From: Acidovorax benzenivorans
Lineage (GTDB): Bacteria > Pseudomonadota > Gammaproteobacteria > Burkholderiales > Burkholderiaceae_C
Direction of reading: 5' to 3'
NCBI RefSeq assembly: GCF_028680575.1
Contig: NZ_JAPCKI010000017.1
Coordinates: 1 to 64,000, forward strand
Length of the DNA: 64,000 nt
The notes beneath the pieces were generated by a model. That model was not told the origin of the DNA, made no database searches, and saw nothing but the letters and a program-made list of their open reading frames with translations. This document shows positions 46,531 to 54,383 of the stretch, in pieces (the first letter of the stretch is position 1; every line of letters begins with the position of its first letter). Both the position numbers and the translations under genes were made by a program.

Positions 46531-47364
46531 ATGTCTGCCTCTGCCCAAGCCCCTGTCTCCGCTGTCTCTGCTGTAGTCCCCGCTCTTTTTGTGTCGCATG
46601 GCGCGCCATTGTTTGCGCTGGACGCTGGCACCACCGGCCCGGCGCTCACGCAATGGGGCCAGAGCCTGAAGGCGCAATACCCCGGCCTGCGCGGCGTGGT
46701 GGTGATGTCCCCGCACTGGATGGCGCGGACCGCCCAGGTCATGACCGGGCCACAGCCTGCCACCTGGCACGACTTTGGCGGGTTTCCGCCTGCGCTGTAC
46801 CAGCTGCAATACCCCGCCTCGGGCTCGCCCGCGCTGGCGCAAGAGGTGCTGGGCCTGTTGCAGGCCGCCGGTGTGGCGGCCCAGGGCGATGCGGCCCGTC
46901 CCTTTGACCATGGCGCCTGGGTGCCGCTGATGCACTTGTTCCCTAAGGCCGATGTGCCCGTGGTACAGGTGGCCCTGCCCGTGGGGGCTGGCCCGGCCGA
47001 TGTGTATGCGCTGGGCGCCGCCTTGCGCAGCCTGCGCAGCCAGGGCGTGCTGGTGGTGGGATCGGGCAGCATGACGCACAACCTGGCCGAGTTTTTTGGC
47101 GGCGCGCGCGAACCCGCTCCGTATGTGCTGGAGTTCAGCCGCTGGATCGAGGACGCGCTGGCCCGTGGCGACATGGCCGCACTGCTCAACTACCGCAGCC
47201 AGGCCCCCCACGCCCACCGCGCCCACCCGACCGAAGACCACTTTTTACCCATCTTCTTTGCACTGGGCGCGGCGGGCGACGACCTGCGTGCAAACTACTT
47301 GAGCCGCGAGGTGATGTACAGCATGCTGTCGATGGACGCTTTTGCCCTGGAGTCGGTGCACTGA
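46531..47364 (+). CDS. class III extradiol dioxygenase (YgiD/DODA-like)
   Basis: A 277-residue protein. The metal-site His motifs are ALFVSHGAPL, VVMSPHW, DHGAWVPLMHL and the late HPTEDHFLP, the pattern of the YgiD/4,5-DOPA dioxygenase family. It would cleave catecholic rings next to a hydroxyl using a divalent metal. The ATG at 46531 has TGGAG upstream; the frame stays open further upstream. The natural substrate is unknown. Confidence 0.82.
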   Translation: MSASAQAPVSAVSAVVPALFVSHGAPLFALDAGTTGPALTQWGQSLKAQYPGLRGVVVMSPHWMARTAQVMTGPQPATWHDFGGFPPALYQLQYPASGSPALAQEVLGLLQAAGVAAQGDAARPFDHGAWVPLMHLFPKADVPVVQVALPVGAGPADVYALGAALRSLRSQGVLVVGSGSMTHNLAEFFGGAREPAPYVLEFSRWIEDALARGDMAALLNYRSQAPHAHRAHPTEDHFLPIFFALGAAGDDLRANYLSREVMYSMLSMDAFALESVH

Positions 47365-47420
47365 CACCCCCTCGTATCTCCCCCTGTTTTTTGCCCCAAA
47401 ACCGATCGAGGCGCACACAT

Positions 47421-48092
47421 ATGCTTACCTTGCCGCTCACATTTTTGCAGCGCCCCGCTGCCGCCACCACGCCCCGCCCCTGGCTGCTGGTGCTGATGCA
47501 TGGCGTGGGCAGCAACGAGCAAGACCTGTTCAGCCTGGCATCGCAGATCCCGGACCGGTTTCATGTGCTGAGCCTGCGAGCGCCGTTTCGCATGGGGCCG
47601 GGTTCGCACGCGTGGTTTGATTTTTCCATCGAGCCGAGCGGCGAGCGCTCCATCAACGAAGAGCAGGAGGCGCAAAGCCGCGCCTTGGTGGCCCAGGTGG
47701 TCGAATCTGCCGCCGAGCAACTGGGCATTCCGCCCGAGCGCGTGGTGGTGGGCGGCTTCAGCCAGGGCGGCATCATGGCGCTGTCGCTGCTGCTGACCAA
47801 GCCTGCGTTGATGCATGCAGGCCTGGTGTGGCACAGCCGCCTGCTGTCCCAGGTGGTGCCGCTCACAGCGCCCGCCGATGCGCTGCGCGGCAAGCAGCTG
47901 TGGCTGAGCCACGGTACCCACGACAACGTGATCCCACTGGCCCATGCCCAGGCCATTGCGCACCACATGGCGCCGCTGCCGGTGACGGTGACGTACCGCG
48001 AGTTCCCGAGCGCGCACGAAATTCGCCCGTCCGAGCTGGCGGCCACGGTAGCTTGGCTGGAGTCGTTGTCTACGACACCGACGGCGTTTTAA
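47421..48092 (+). CDS. alpha/beta hydrolase (carboxylesterase/phospholipase family)
   Basis: A 223-residue hydrolase of the acyl-protein-thioesterase/carboxylesterase type. The oxyanion motif is LMHGVGSNEQDL, the nucleophile elbow GGFSQGGIMALSL, the catalytic Asp is in GTHDNVIP and the His in FPSAHEI. It would hydrolyse short esters or lysophospholipids. The ATG at 47421 is followed by the hydrophobic first strand. It follows the dioxygenase gene in the same direction 56 bases later. Confidence 0.85.
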   Translation: MLTLPLTFLQRPAAATTPRPWLLVLMHGVGSNEQDLFSLASQIPDRFHVLSLRAPFRMGPGSHAWFDFSIEPSGERSINEEQEAQSRALVAQVVESAAEQLGIPPERVVVGGFSQGGIMALSLLLTKPALMHAGLVWHSRLLSQVVPLTAPADALRGKQLWLSHGTHDNVIPLAHAQAIAHHMAPLPVTVTYREFPSAHEIRPSELAATVAWLESLSTTPTAF

Positions 48093-48269
48093 GCGCGGTT
48101 GCCCACGCACGCTGCCCCGGTACTGGCTGCATTGCGTTGCCGGGAGGGCACGGCGTACGGTTGTCCCATCGGGCAGCCCCATGCGGGGCTGGGACTGCGG
48201 GGATTGTTAGGGAACGCTTGACGTCGTGGCGGCTCGGACCAGGGTTGTTTCTGTGTTGAAGGAGACCTG

Positions 48270-49166
48270 ATGCCTGATCAAGACACTGCCGAGTTCCGCC
48301 CCGCGCCAGAGCGCACATCCCCCACGCCCTGGATCACGCTTGCCGCGCTGGTGTGCGCCATGGCTGCTGGCGCTGCGTGGTGGTTCTGGCTGCGGCCAGT
48401 GGCGCCTGCTGCAGCGCCCGCCCCTGTAGCTGCAGCCCCCGAGGCGCTGGTAGCGCCGCCCCCCGCACCCGAGGCGTCGGGCCCCCAGAACCTGATAGAT
48501 GCGCTGGCGCCGCCCGACGCCGCATTGCCCGCGCTGGCCGAGTCCGACAAGCGTGTGACGGAACTGCTGGCCGAATTGCTGGGCCGCGACCAGCTCACCA
48601 TGTTTGTGTTGACCGATGGATTCGTCCGCCGCGTGGTGGCCACCGTGGACAACCTGGGCCGTGCCCACGCGCCCTCACGCATGTGGCCCGTGCAGCCCAC
48701 GCCGCAGCGGTTTGTGGTGGACGGCACTGGCGACGCGCCCACCACCGTCGCGGCCGCCAATGCCGCACGCTACAGCGCTTTCTTGGCGTTTGCCGAGGCC
48801 GTACCGATGGAGCCCGCCGTGGCGTTGTACGCGCGGCTGTACCCGCTGTTTCAGCAGGCGTATGAGGAGCTGGGCTACCCCAAGCGCTACTTCAACGACC
48901 GGCTGGTGGCCGTGCTGGACCAGCTGTTGCTGGCGCCTGAGCCTCGGGGCCCGCTGCAGGTCAAGCTCACGCCAGTGAACACCGAGGTGCCCAACCTGCG
49001 CCCTTGGGTGCGCTACGAGTATGCAGACCCGGCGCTTGAAGCGCTGCCGAGCGGTCAGAAGATCCTGCTGCGCATGGGCCCCGCCAACGAGGCACGGGCC
49101 AAGGCACTGATCCGCGAGCTGCGCAAGCGTGTGGCGACTGGCGAGCTGCACCTCCCGCCGCGCTGA
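48270..49166 (+). CDS. DUF3014-domain membrane-anchored protein
   Basis: A 298-residue protein. A single transmembrane helix at about 21-41 is followed by an Ala/Pro-rich linker (about 42-72) and a globular domain matching DUF3014 (DQLTMFVLTDGFVRRVVATVDNL, FNDRLVAVLDQLLLA, RYEYADPALEALPSGQKILLRMGP). The orientation suggests the domain sits in the periplasm. The function is unknown. AAGGAG precedes the ATG at good spacing. Confidence 0.75.
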   Translation: MPDQDTAEFRPAPERTSPTPWITLAALVCAMAAGAAWWFWLRPVAPAAAPAPVAAAPEALVAPPPAPEASGPQNLIDALAPPDAALPALAESDKRVTELLAELLGRDQLTMFVLTDGFVRRVVATVDNLGRAHAPSRMWPVQPTPQRFVVDGTGDAPTTVAAANAARYSAFLAFAEAVPMEPAVALYARLYPLFQQAYEELGYPKRYFNDRLVAVLDQLLLAPEPRGPLQVKLTPVNTEVPNLRPWVRYEYADPALEALPSGQKILLRMGPANEARAKALIRELRKRVATGELHLPPR

Positions 49167-49197
49167 AGGGGTGGAGCGGTGGCTGCCGCGCAGCGGG

Positions 49198-49665
49198 CTA
49201 CAGCGGCAGCGCCATGGTGCGCTTGACCTCCTTGAGCGAAAAACTCGTCGAAATCTCGCGCACCCCCGGCAGGCTGCGCACATGGGTGCGCACGTATTCG
49301 GCAAACGATTCCAGGTCGGCCGCCACCACTTCCAGCTGGTAGTCATACCGGCCCGAGAGGTTGTGGCACGACAGCACCTGAGGCATGGCCATCACCTCGC
49401 GCTCCAGGGCCGTGGTGGTCTCTGCCGTGTGGTCGTGCAGCGCCAGCTGCACAAAGCCCAGCACGCCCCAGCCCACGCGCTGGCGGTGCAGGTGGGCGTG
49501 GTAGCCCGCAATCACTCCGGCTTCTTCCAGCGCCCGCACCCGCCGCCAGCAGGGCGAGGTGGACAGCGACACCGCCTCGGCCAGGTCGCCCACGGTGGCG
49601 CGGCCATCGCGCTGCAGGGCGTTGAGCAGGGTGCGGTCCACAGGGTCGAGCGGGTAGGGGTGCAT
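49198..49665 (-). CDS. Lrp/AsnC-family regulator divergent from the methionine gamma-lyase gene
   Basis: A 155-residue Lrp-type regulator. The helix-turn-helix is in YPLDPVDRTLLNALQRDGRATVGDLAEAVSLSTSPCWRRV (about 4-44), followed by an RAM amino-acid-binding domain. The ATG is at 49665. It is divergently transcribed from megL, and two GGGCAAA-type palindromes lie in the shared gap, so it probably controls megL in response to methionine or a related amino acid. It converges on the DUF3014 gene. Confidence 0.88.
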   Translation of the reverse strand: MHPYPLDPVDRTLLNALQRDGRATVGDLAEAVSLSTSPCWRRVRALEEAGVIAGYHAHLHRQRVGWGVLGFVQLALHDHTAETTTALEREVMAMPQVLSCHNLSGRYDYQLEVVAADLESFAEYVRTHVRSLPGVREISTSFSLKEVKRTMALPL

Positions 49666-49685
49666 GGTGTCTTGCAGAGTGATTG

Positions 49686-49741
49686 GGGCAAATTTTGCCC
49701 TTGTGTTTGAATTTTTGGGCAAAGAAGGCGAAATTTTGCCC
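49686..49741. promoter_or_regulatory. pair of Lrp-type palindromes in the megL divergent promoter
   Basis: GGGCAAATTTTGCCC (49686-49700) is a perfect 7+1+7 palindrome, and GGCGAAATTTTGCCC (49727-49741) is the same with one mismatch. Their centres are 41 bases apart, about four helical turns. A GGGCAAAG half-site at 49718-49725 lies between them. The arrangement suits cooperative binding by an Lrp octamer. Confidence 0.65.
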
Positions 49742-49810
49742 GCCAATGGGGACAAGAATCTCCGCATCCGACCCTCACCTTGTCTGTGGTCGGCCCACCA
49801 GGAGACACGC

Positions 49811-51094
49811 ATGACCCGCACCACTGACCTCAGCCCCGCCACCGGCTTCAGCACCCGCGCCATCCACCACGGCTACAACCCCGCCGACCACCAGGGCGCA
49901 CTGGTGCCGCCCATCCACACCTCGGCCACCTACGCCTTTCCGGACGTGGCCTATGGCGCGCGCTGCTTTGCGGGCCAGGAGCCGGGCTACTTCTACACCC
50001 GAATCGCCAACCCCACGCTGGCGCTGCTCGAAGGGCGGCTCGCAGCGCTGGAAGAGGGCGCTGGCGCCGTGGTGTTCGGTTCGGGCATGGGCGCTATCAC
50101 GGCCACGCTGTGGTCCATGCTGGAGCCGGGCGACGAGATCCTGGCCGACCTCACGCTCTATGGCTGCACCTTCTCGTTTTTGCACCATGGCCTGGGCCGC
50201 TTTGGCGTGACGGTGCGCCATGTGGACATGACAGACCCTGCCCGCGTGGCCGAGGCGCTGACCTCCAAGACCCGCGTGGTGTACCTGGAAACCCCCGCCA
50301 ACCCCAACATGCGGCTGGTGGACATTGCCGCCGTTTCGGCCCTGGCCCGCGCCAAAGGGGCAAAGGTGGTGGTGGACAACACCTACTGCACCCCTTACCT
50401 GCAGCAGCCCCTGCTGCTGGGTGCCGATGTGAGCGTGCATTCCATGACGAAGTACCTCGGCGGCCATGGTGACCTGACCGCAGGCGCGGCCGTGTTTGCC
50501 GATGCCGAACTGGCCCAGCGCGTGCGCCTGTACGGCCTCAAGGACATGACCGGCGCCGTGATGTCGGCACAAGACGCCCACCTGGTGATGCGTGGCCTGA
50601 AGACCCTGGCCCTGCGCATGGACCGCCACTGCCAGAGTGCGCAGAAGGTGGCCGAATTCATCGCCGCCCACCCCGCTGCGGCGGCCGTGCACTACCCCGG
50701 CCTGCCCAGCTTTGCGCAGCATGCGCTGGCCAAGCAGCAGATGCGCCAGATGGGCGGCATGATCGCTTTTGAGCTGCGCGGCGGCCTGCAGGCGGGCGTG
50801 CGCTTCATGGACGCATTGCAGCTCGTCACCCGCGCCGTGAGCCTGGGTGATGCCGAGACGCTGGCCCAGCACCCGGCCAGCATGACGCATTCCACCTACA
50901 CGCCCGAGCAGCGTGCCGCGCACGGTATCCCGGAAGGTCTGGTGCGCCTGTCGGTCGGCCTGGAGGACCTGGATGACCTGCTGGCCGATATTGGCCAGGC
51001 ACTGGACCTGGTGCAGGCGCTGGATTTCAAGGCCGAGCCCACTATGGGGAAGACTGCGGCAGCGGCAGCGCCGTCTTATAACGCACCTGCTTGA
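49811..51094 (+). CDS. megL: methionine gamma-lyase (PLP enzyme)
   Basis: A 427-residue PLP enzyme of the Cys/Met metabolism family. The LYGCTF motif with Cys119 is the hallmark separating methionine gamma-lyase from cystathionine enzymes; the PLP Lys214 is in [14 protein letters not shown], and YTRIANPT and ETPANPN are also seen. It splits methionine into methanethiol, 2-oxobutyrate and ammonia. GGAGACAC precedes the ATG at 49811. The first Lrp gene is divergent, and the second Lrp gene overlaps its 3' end antisense by 53 bases. Confidence 0.88.
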   Translation: MTRTTDLSPATGFSTRAIHHGYNPADHQGALVPPIHTSATYAFPDVAYGARCFAGQEPGYFYTRIANPTLALLEGRLAALEEGAGAVVFGSGMGAITATLWSMLEPGDEILADLTLYGCTFSFLHHGLGRFGVTVRHVDMTDPARVAEALTSKTRVVYLETPANPNMRLVDIAAVSALARAKGAKVVVDNTYCTPYLQQPLLLGADVSVHSMTKYLGGHGDLTAGAAVFADAELAQRVRLYGLKDMTGAVMSAQDAHLVMRGLKTLALRMDRHCQSAQKVAEFIAAHPAAAAVHYPGLPSFAQHALAKQQMRQMGGMIAFELRGGLQAGVRFMDALQLVTRAVSLGDAETLAQHPASMTHSTYTPEQRAAHGIPEGLVRLSVGLEDLDDLLADIGQALDLVQALDFKAEPTMGKTAAAAAPSYNAPA

Positions 51095-51515
51095 GCGCGA
51101 AGCTGGAGCGGATCTTCTCGAGCCCCGGAATGGGGGAAAGCTGTTCGACGATGAACCGCTCCAGCGCCGCAATGTCGGGCAGTGCCACGCGGATGAGGTA
51201 GTCCGAGTCGCCGCTCATCAGATAGCACTCCATCACCTCATCGTGCTCTGCAATGCGTTGTTCAAAGTCGGCCAGTGCTTCCTTGCTCTGGCTTTTCAGG
51301 CTGATGCTGATGAACACGTTTAGTCCCAGCCCCAGTGCGGCGGCGTTGGCCAGCGCCACATAACGGGCGATGACGCCCGCAGCCTCCAGTGCTTTCACGC
51401 GTGCCAGGCAGGGCGACGGCGAGAGATGCACGCGCCGGGCCAGCTCCACGTTGGAGAGCGAGCCATCGGCCTGCAGTTCGGCGAGTATGCGCAGATCGGT
51501 GGTGTCAAGCTTCAT
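51042..51515 (-). CDS. mdeR: Lrp/AsnC regulator, MdeR-like
   Basis: A 157-residue Lrp-type protein: [48 protein letters not shown] is the winged helix, followed by an RAM domain. It lies antisense between megL and mdeB. Its 3' end overlaps the megL 3' end by 53 bases and its ATG at 51515 is divergent from mdeB. In Pseudomonas putida MdeR activates the mdeAB operon, so the same role for mdeB is inferred here. The gap holds two GTGATT direct repeats 13 bases apart (51559 and 51572). Confidence 0.82.
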   Translation of the reverse strand: MKLDTTDLRILAELQADGSLSNVELARRVHLSPSPCLARVKALEAAGVIARYVALANAAALGLGLNVFISISLKSQSKEALADFEQRIAEHDEVMECYLMSGDSDYLIRVALPDIAALERFIVEQLSPIPGLEKIRSSFALKQVRYKTALPLPQSSP

Positions 51516-51618
51516 GTGCTGTCATATCGGTTTTTGGCGGAATATTGTGCTGCTAAAAGTGATTGATCTTCGTGATTCGGCATCACATTTTTTGCAAATC
51601 CTTCTAGAGTGTGCTCCT

Positions 51619-54285
51619 ATGAACGCCCCATTGCCTTCCCATCTGCTCCACACCCAGGATGCCCTGGCCGACACTGACCCCCAGGAGACCGCCGAATGGC
51701 GCGACGCCTTTCTGGCCCTGGTCGCCACCCAAGGCCCCGAGCGGGCGCGGCACATGCTGCAGGAGCTGGTGCGGGTGGCGCGCGCGCAGCGCATAGGCTG
51801 GCAGCCGGACCTGAACACGCCGTATGTGAACACGGTGGCGGTGCAGGACCAGCCCGTCTTCCCCGGCGACCTTGCCATCGAGGAGCGCGTGGCCTCCATC
51901 GTGCGCTGGAATGCACTGGCCATGGTGGTGCGGGCCAACCAGGCCTATGGCGAGCTGGGTGGCCACATCGCGAGCTACGCCAGCGCGGCGGATCTTTTCG
52001 AAAGCGGCTTCAACCACTTCTTCCGTGCCCGCGAGGGGCTGGGCGAGGGGCAACACCGGGGCGATCTGGTGTTCTTCCAGCCACACAGCGCGCCGGGTGT
52101 GTATGCGCGGGCTTTTCTGGAAGGGCGTTTGTCCGAGCTGGACCTGCAGCACTACCGCCAGGAGCTGACGGCGCCGGGCGCAGGCGCACAAGGCCTGTCG
52201 AGCTACCCACACCCCTGGCTGATGCCGGACTTCTGGCAGTTCCCGACCGGCTCCATGGGCATCGGCCCCATCAGCAGCATCTACCACGCGCGTTTCATGC
52301 GCTACCTCACGCACCGCAACCTGCTGAACTGCGAGGGGCGCAAGGTGTGGGGCGTGTTTGGCGACGGTGAGATGGACGAGCCCGAATCCATGAGCGCCCT
52401 GACCCTGGCCGCGCGCGAGGGGCTCGACAACCTGGTCTGGGTGGTCAACTGCAACCTGCAGCGGCTGGACGGCCCGGTGCGCGGCAATGGCCGCATCATC
52501 GACGAGCTGGAGCGCCTGTTCGCCGGTGCGGGCTGGAATGTGGTCAAGCTGGTGTGGGGTAGCGACTGGGACGGCCTGTTCGCCCGCGACCTGACCGGCG
52601 CGCTGGTGCGTACGCTGCAAGGCACGGTGGATGGGCAAATGCAGACCTTTGCGGCCAAGGACGGCCGCTTCAACCGCGACAACTTCTTCGGCCAGAACCC
52701 CGAGCTGGCGGCCCTGGCACAGGGCATGACGGACGAGCAGATCGATCGCCTCAAGCGCGGCGGGCACGACCTGGTGAAGATCCATGCCGCGTATGCCGCA
52801 GCCAGCGCGCACAAGGGCCAGCCCACCGTCATCCTGGCCCACACCAAAAAGGGCTATGGCATGGGCACCGCAGGGCAGGGCAAGATGACCACGCACAGCC
52901 AGAAGAAGCTGGACGAGACCGACCTCATCGAATTTCGCAACCGCTTCAACCTGCCGCTCACCGACCAGCAGGCGACCAGCCTCGCCTTCTTCAAGCCTGC
53001 GGAGGACAGCCCCGAGATGCGCTACCTGCGCAGCCACCGCGACGCGCTGGGCGGCTACCTGCCACGCCGCGAGACCACCTGCGCCGCGCTGCCCGTGCCT
53101 GCCATAGAAAGCTATGCGCAGTTCGCGCTGCAGGCTGACGGCAAGGAGATGAGCACCACCATGGCCTTCGTGCGCATGCTGGGCAGCTTGCTCAAGGACG
53201 CCTCCCTGGGCCCGCGCATCGTGCCCATCGTGGCCGACGAGGCGCGCACCTTTGGCATGGCCAACTTGTTCAAGCAGGTCGGCATCTACAGCAGCGTGGG
53301 CCAGCGCTATGCGCCCGAGGACATCGGCTCGGTGCTGAGCTACCGCGAGGCGCTGGACGGCCAGATCCTGGAAGAGGGCATCAGCGAGGCTGGCGCCATC
53401 GCCAGTTGGACGGCTGCCGCCACCAGCTACAGCGTGCACGGCCTGGCGATGCTGCCGTTCTATATCTACTACTCCATGTTCGGCTTTCAGCGCGTGGGCG
53501 ACGCCATCTGGGCAGCGGCGGACCAGCGCGCGCGGGGCTTTTTGCTGGGGGCTACGTCGGGCCGTACCACGCTGGGCGGCGAGGGCTTGCAGCACCAGGA
53601 CGGCAGCAGCCACCTGGTGGCCGCCACCATCCCCAACTGCAAGGCCTACGACCCGGCCTACGCGGGCGAAATGGCCGTCATCATCGACGCCGGCATGCGC
53701 GAGATGGTGACCGAGCAGCGCGACGTTTTCTACTACGTCACTCTGATGAACGAGAACTACGCGCAGCCTGATCTGCCTGCTGATGCGGCAGACGGGGTCT
53801 TGCGTGGTTGCTATGTTTTCAGGAGCTATCAGGGCAATGTGGACGCGCGCAAGGGCCTGATTTATTCTCAAAGTTCCGTCACCCTGATGGGTTCCGGCGC
53901 CATCCTGACCGAAGTGGTCAAGGCCGCAGAACAACTCGCCATCGAAGGCGTGGATGTGACCGTGCTCAGCGTCACCAGCTGGAGCGAACTGGCCCGCGAC
54001 GGCGTGGCCTGCGAACAGAGCGCGCTGGCGGGTGAAGAAGGGGTTGACCCCGGCACCCCCTGGCTTGCCGCCCAACTGGCCGCCACCAGCGGGCCCGTGG
54101 TGGCCGCCACCGACTACGTGCGCGCCGTGCCCGAGACCGTGCGCGCGTTCATCCCCGAAGGGCGCAAGTACATCACCCTGGGCACCGACGGCTTTGGCCG
54201 CAGCGACACGCGGGCGGCGCTGCGGGAGTTCTTTGGGGTGGATGCTGCACACATTGCGCGCGTGGCGCGGGCCGGGCTGCGGTAG
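51619..54285 (+). CDS. mdeB: MdeB-like 2-oxobutyrate/pyruvate dehydrogenase E1
   Basis: An 888-residue homodimeric-type AceE-like E1. The ThDP motif is GDGEMDEPESMSAL ... NCNLQRLDGPVRGN, and the transketolase core and C-domain are complete. It would decarboxylate 2-oxobutyrate released by MegL and pass the acyl group to a lipoyl E2 encoded elsewhere. The distinction from housekeeping AceE rests on the mdeA/mdeR neighbourhood. A short AT-richer stretch (about 53800-53870) resembles the dispersed repeat. A bidirectional terminator follows. Confidence 0.82.
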   Translation: MNAPLPSHLLHTQDALADTDPQETAEWRDAFLALVATQGPERARHMLQELVRVARAQRIGWQPDLNTPYVNTVAVQDQPVFPGDLAIEERVASIVRWNALAMVVRANQAYGELGGHIASYASAADLFESGFNHFFRAREGLGEGQHRGDLVFFQPHSAPGVYARAFLEGRLSELDLQHYRQELTAPGAGAQGLSSYPHPWLMPDFWQFPTGSMGIGPISSIYHARFMRYLTHRNLLNCEGRKVWGVFGDGEMDEPESMSALTLAAREGLDNLVWVVNCNLQRLDGPVRGNGRIIDELERLFAGAGWNVVKLVWGSDWDGLFARDLTGALVRTLQGTVDGQMQTFAAKDGRFNRDNFFGQNPELAALAQGMTDEQIDRLKRGGHDLVKIHAAYAAASAHKGQPTVILAHTKKGYGMGTAGQGKMTTHSQKKLDETDLIEFRNRFNLPLTDQQATSLAFFKPAEDSPEMRYLRSHRDALGGYLPRRETTCAALPVPAIESYAQFALQADGKEMSTTMAFVRMLGSLLKDASLGPRIVPIVADEARTFGMANLFKQVGIYSSVGQRYAPEDIGSVLSYREALDGQILEEGISEAGAIASWTAAATSYSVHGLAMLPFYIYYSMFGFQRVGDAIWAAADQRARGFLLGATSGRTTLGGEGLQHQDGSSHLVAATIPNCKAYDPAYAGEMAVIIDAGMREMVTEQRDVFYYVTLMNENYAQPDLPADAADGVLRGCYVFRSYQGNVDARKGLIYSQSSVTLMGSGAILTEVVKAAEQLAIEGVDVTVLSVTSWSELARDGVACEQSALAGEEGVDPGTPWLAAQLAATSGPVVAATDYVRAVPETVRAFIPEGRKYITLGTDGFGRSDTRAALREFFGVDAAHIARVARAGLR

Positions 54286-54322
54286 CAGCGGTCCAGGCGG
54301 CATCCCGCAAGCGAAACAAAGA

Positions 54323-54365
54323 AGCCCCCAGACGCCATTCGATGGCATGGCGTCCGGGGGCTTTT
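54323..54365. terminator. bidirectional intrinsic terminator
   Basis: AGCCCCC-A-GACGCCAT and ATGGCGTC-C-GGGGGCT form a roughly 16-bp stem with one mismatch and an 8-base loop, followed by TTTT. It separates the convergent mdeB and NHL lipoprotein genes. Confidence 0.8.
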
Positions 54366-54383
54366 GGTCTTACGTCTTTTCCG

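Noticed and set aside
48174..48192. CAGCCCC-ATGC-GGGGCTG hairpin upstream of the DUF3014 gene as a terminator or riboswitch.
   Set aside because: The stem is only 7 bp, no T-run follows and no conserved riboswitch core is recognised.
51619..54285. Calling the E1 gene the housekeeping aceE.
   Set aside because: No aceF or lpd is adjacent, while methionine gamma-lyase and an Lrp-type regulator are, as in the mde locus. Housekeeping aceE remains possible, so confidence was lowered and not set to full.
51604..54348. A 914-codon open frame antisense to mdeB.
   Set aside because: The sense strand encodes a complete E1 enzyme with ThDP motifs. The antisense product has no recognisable domain and no ribosome binding site.
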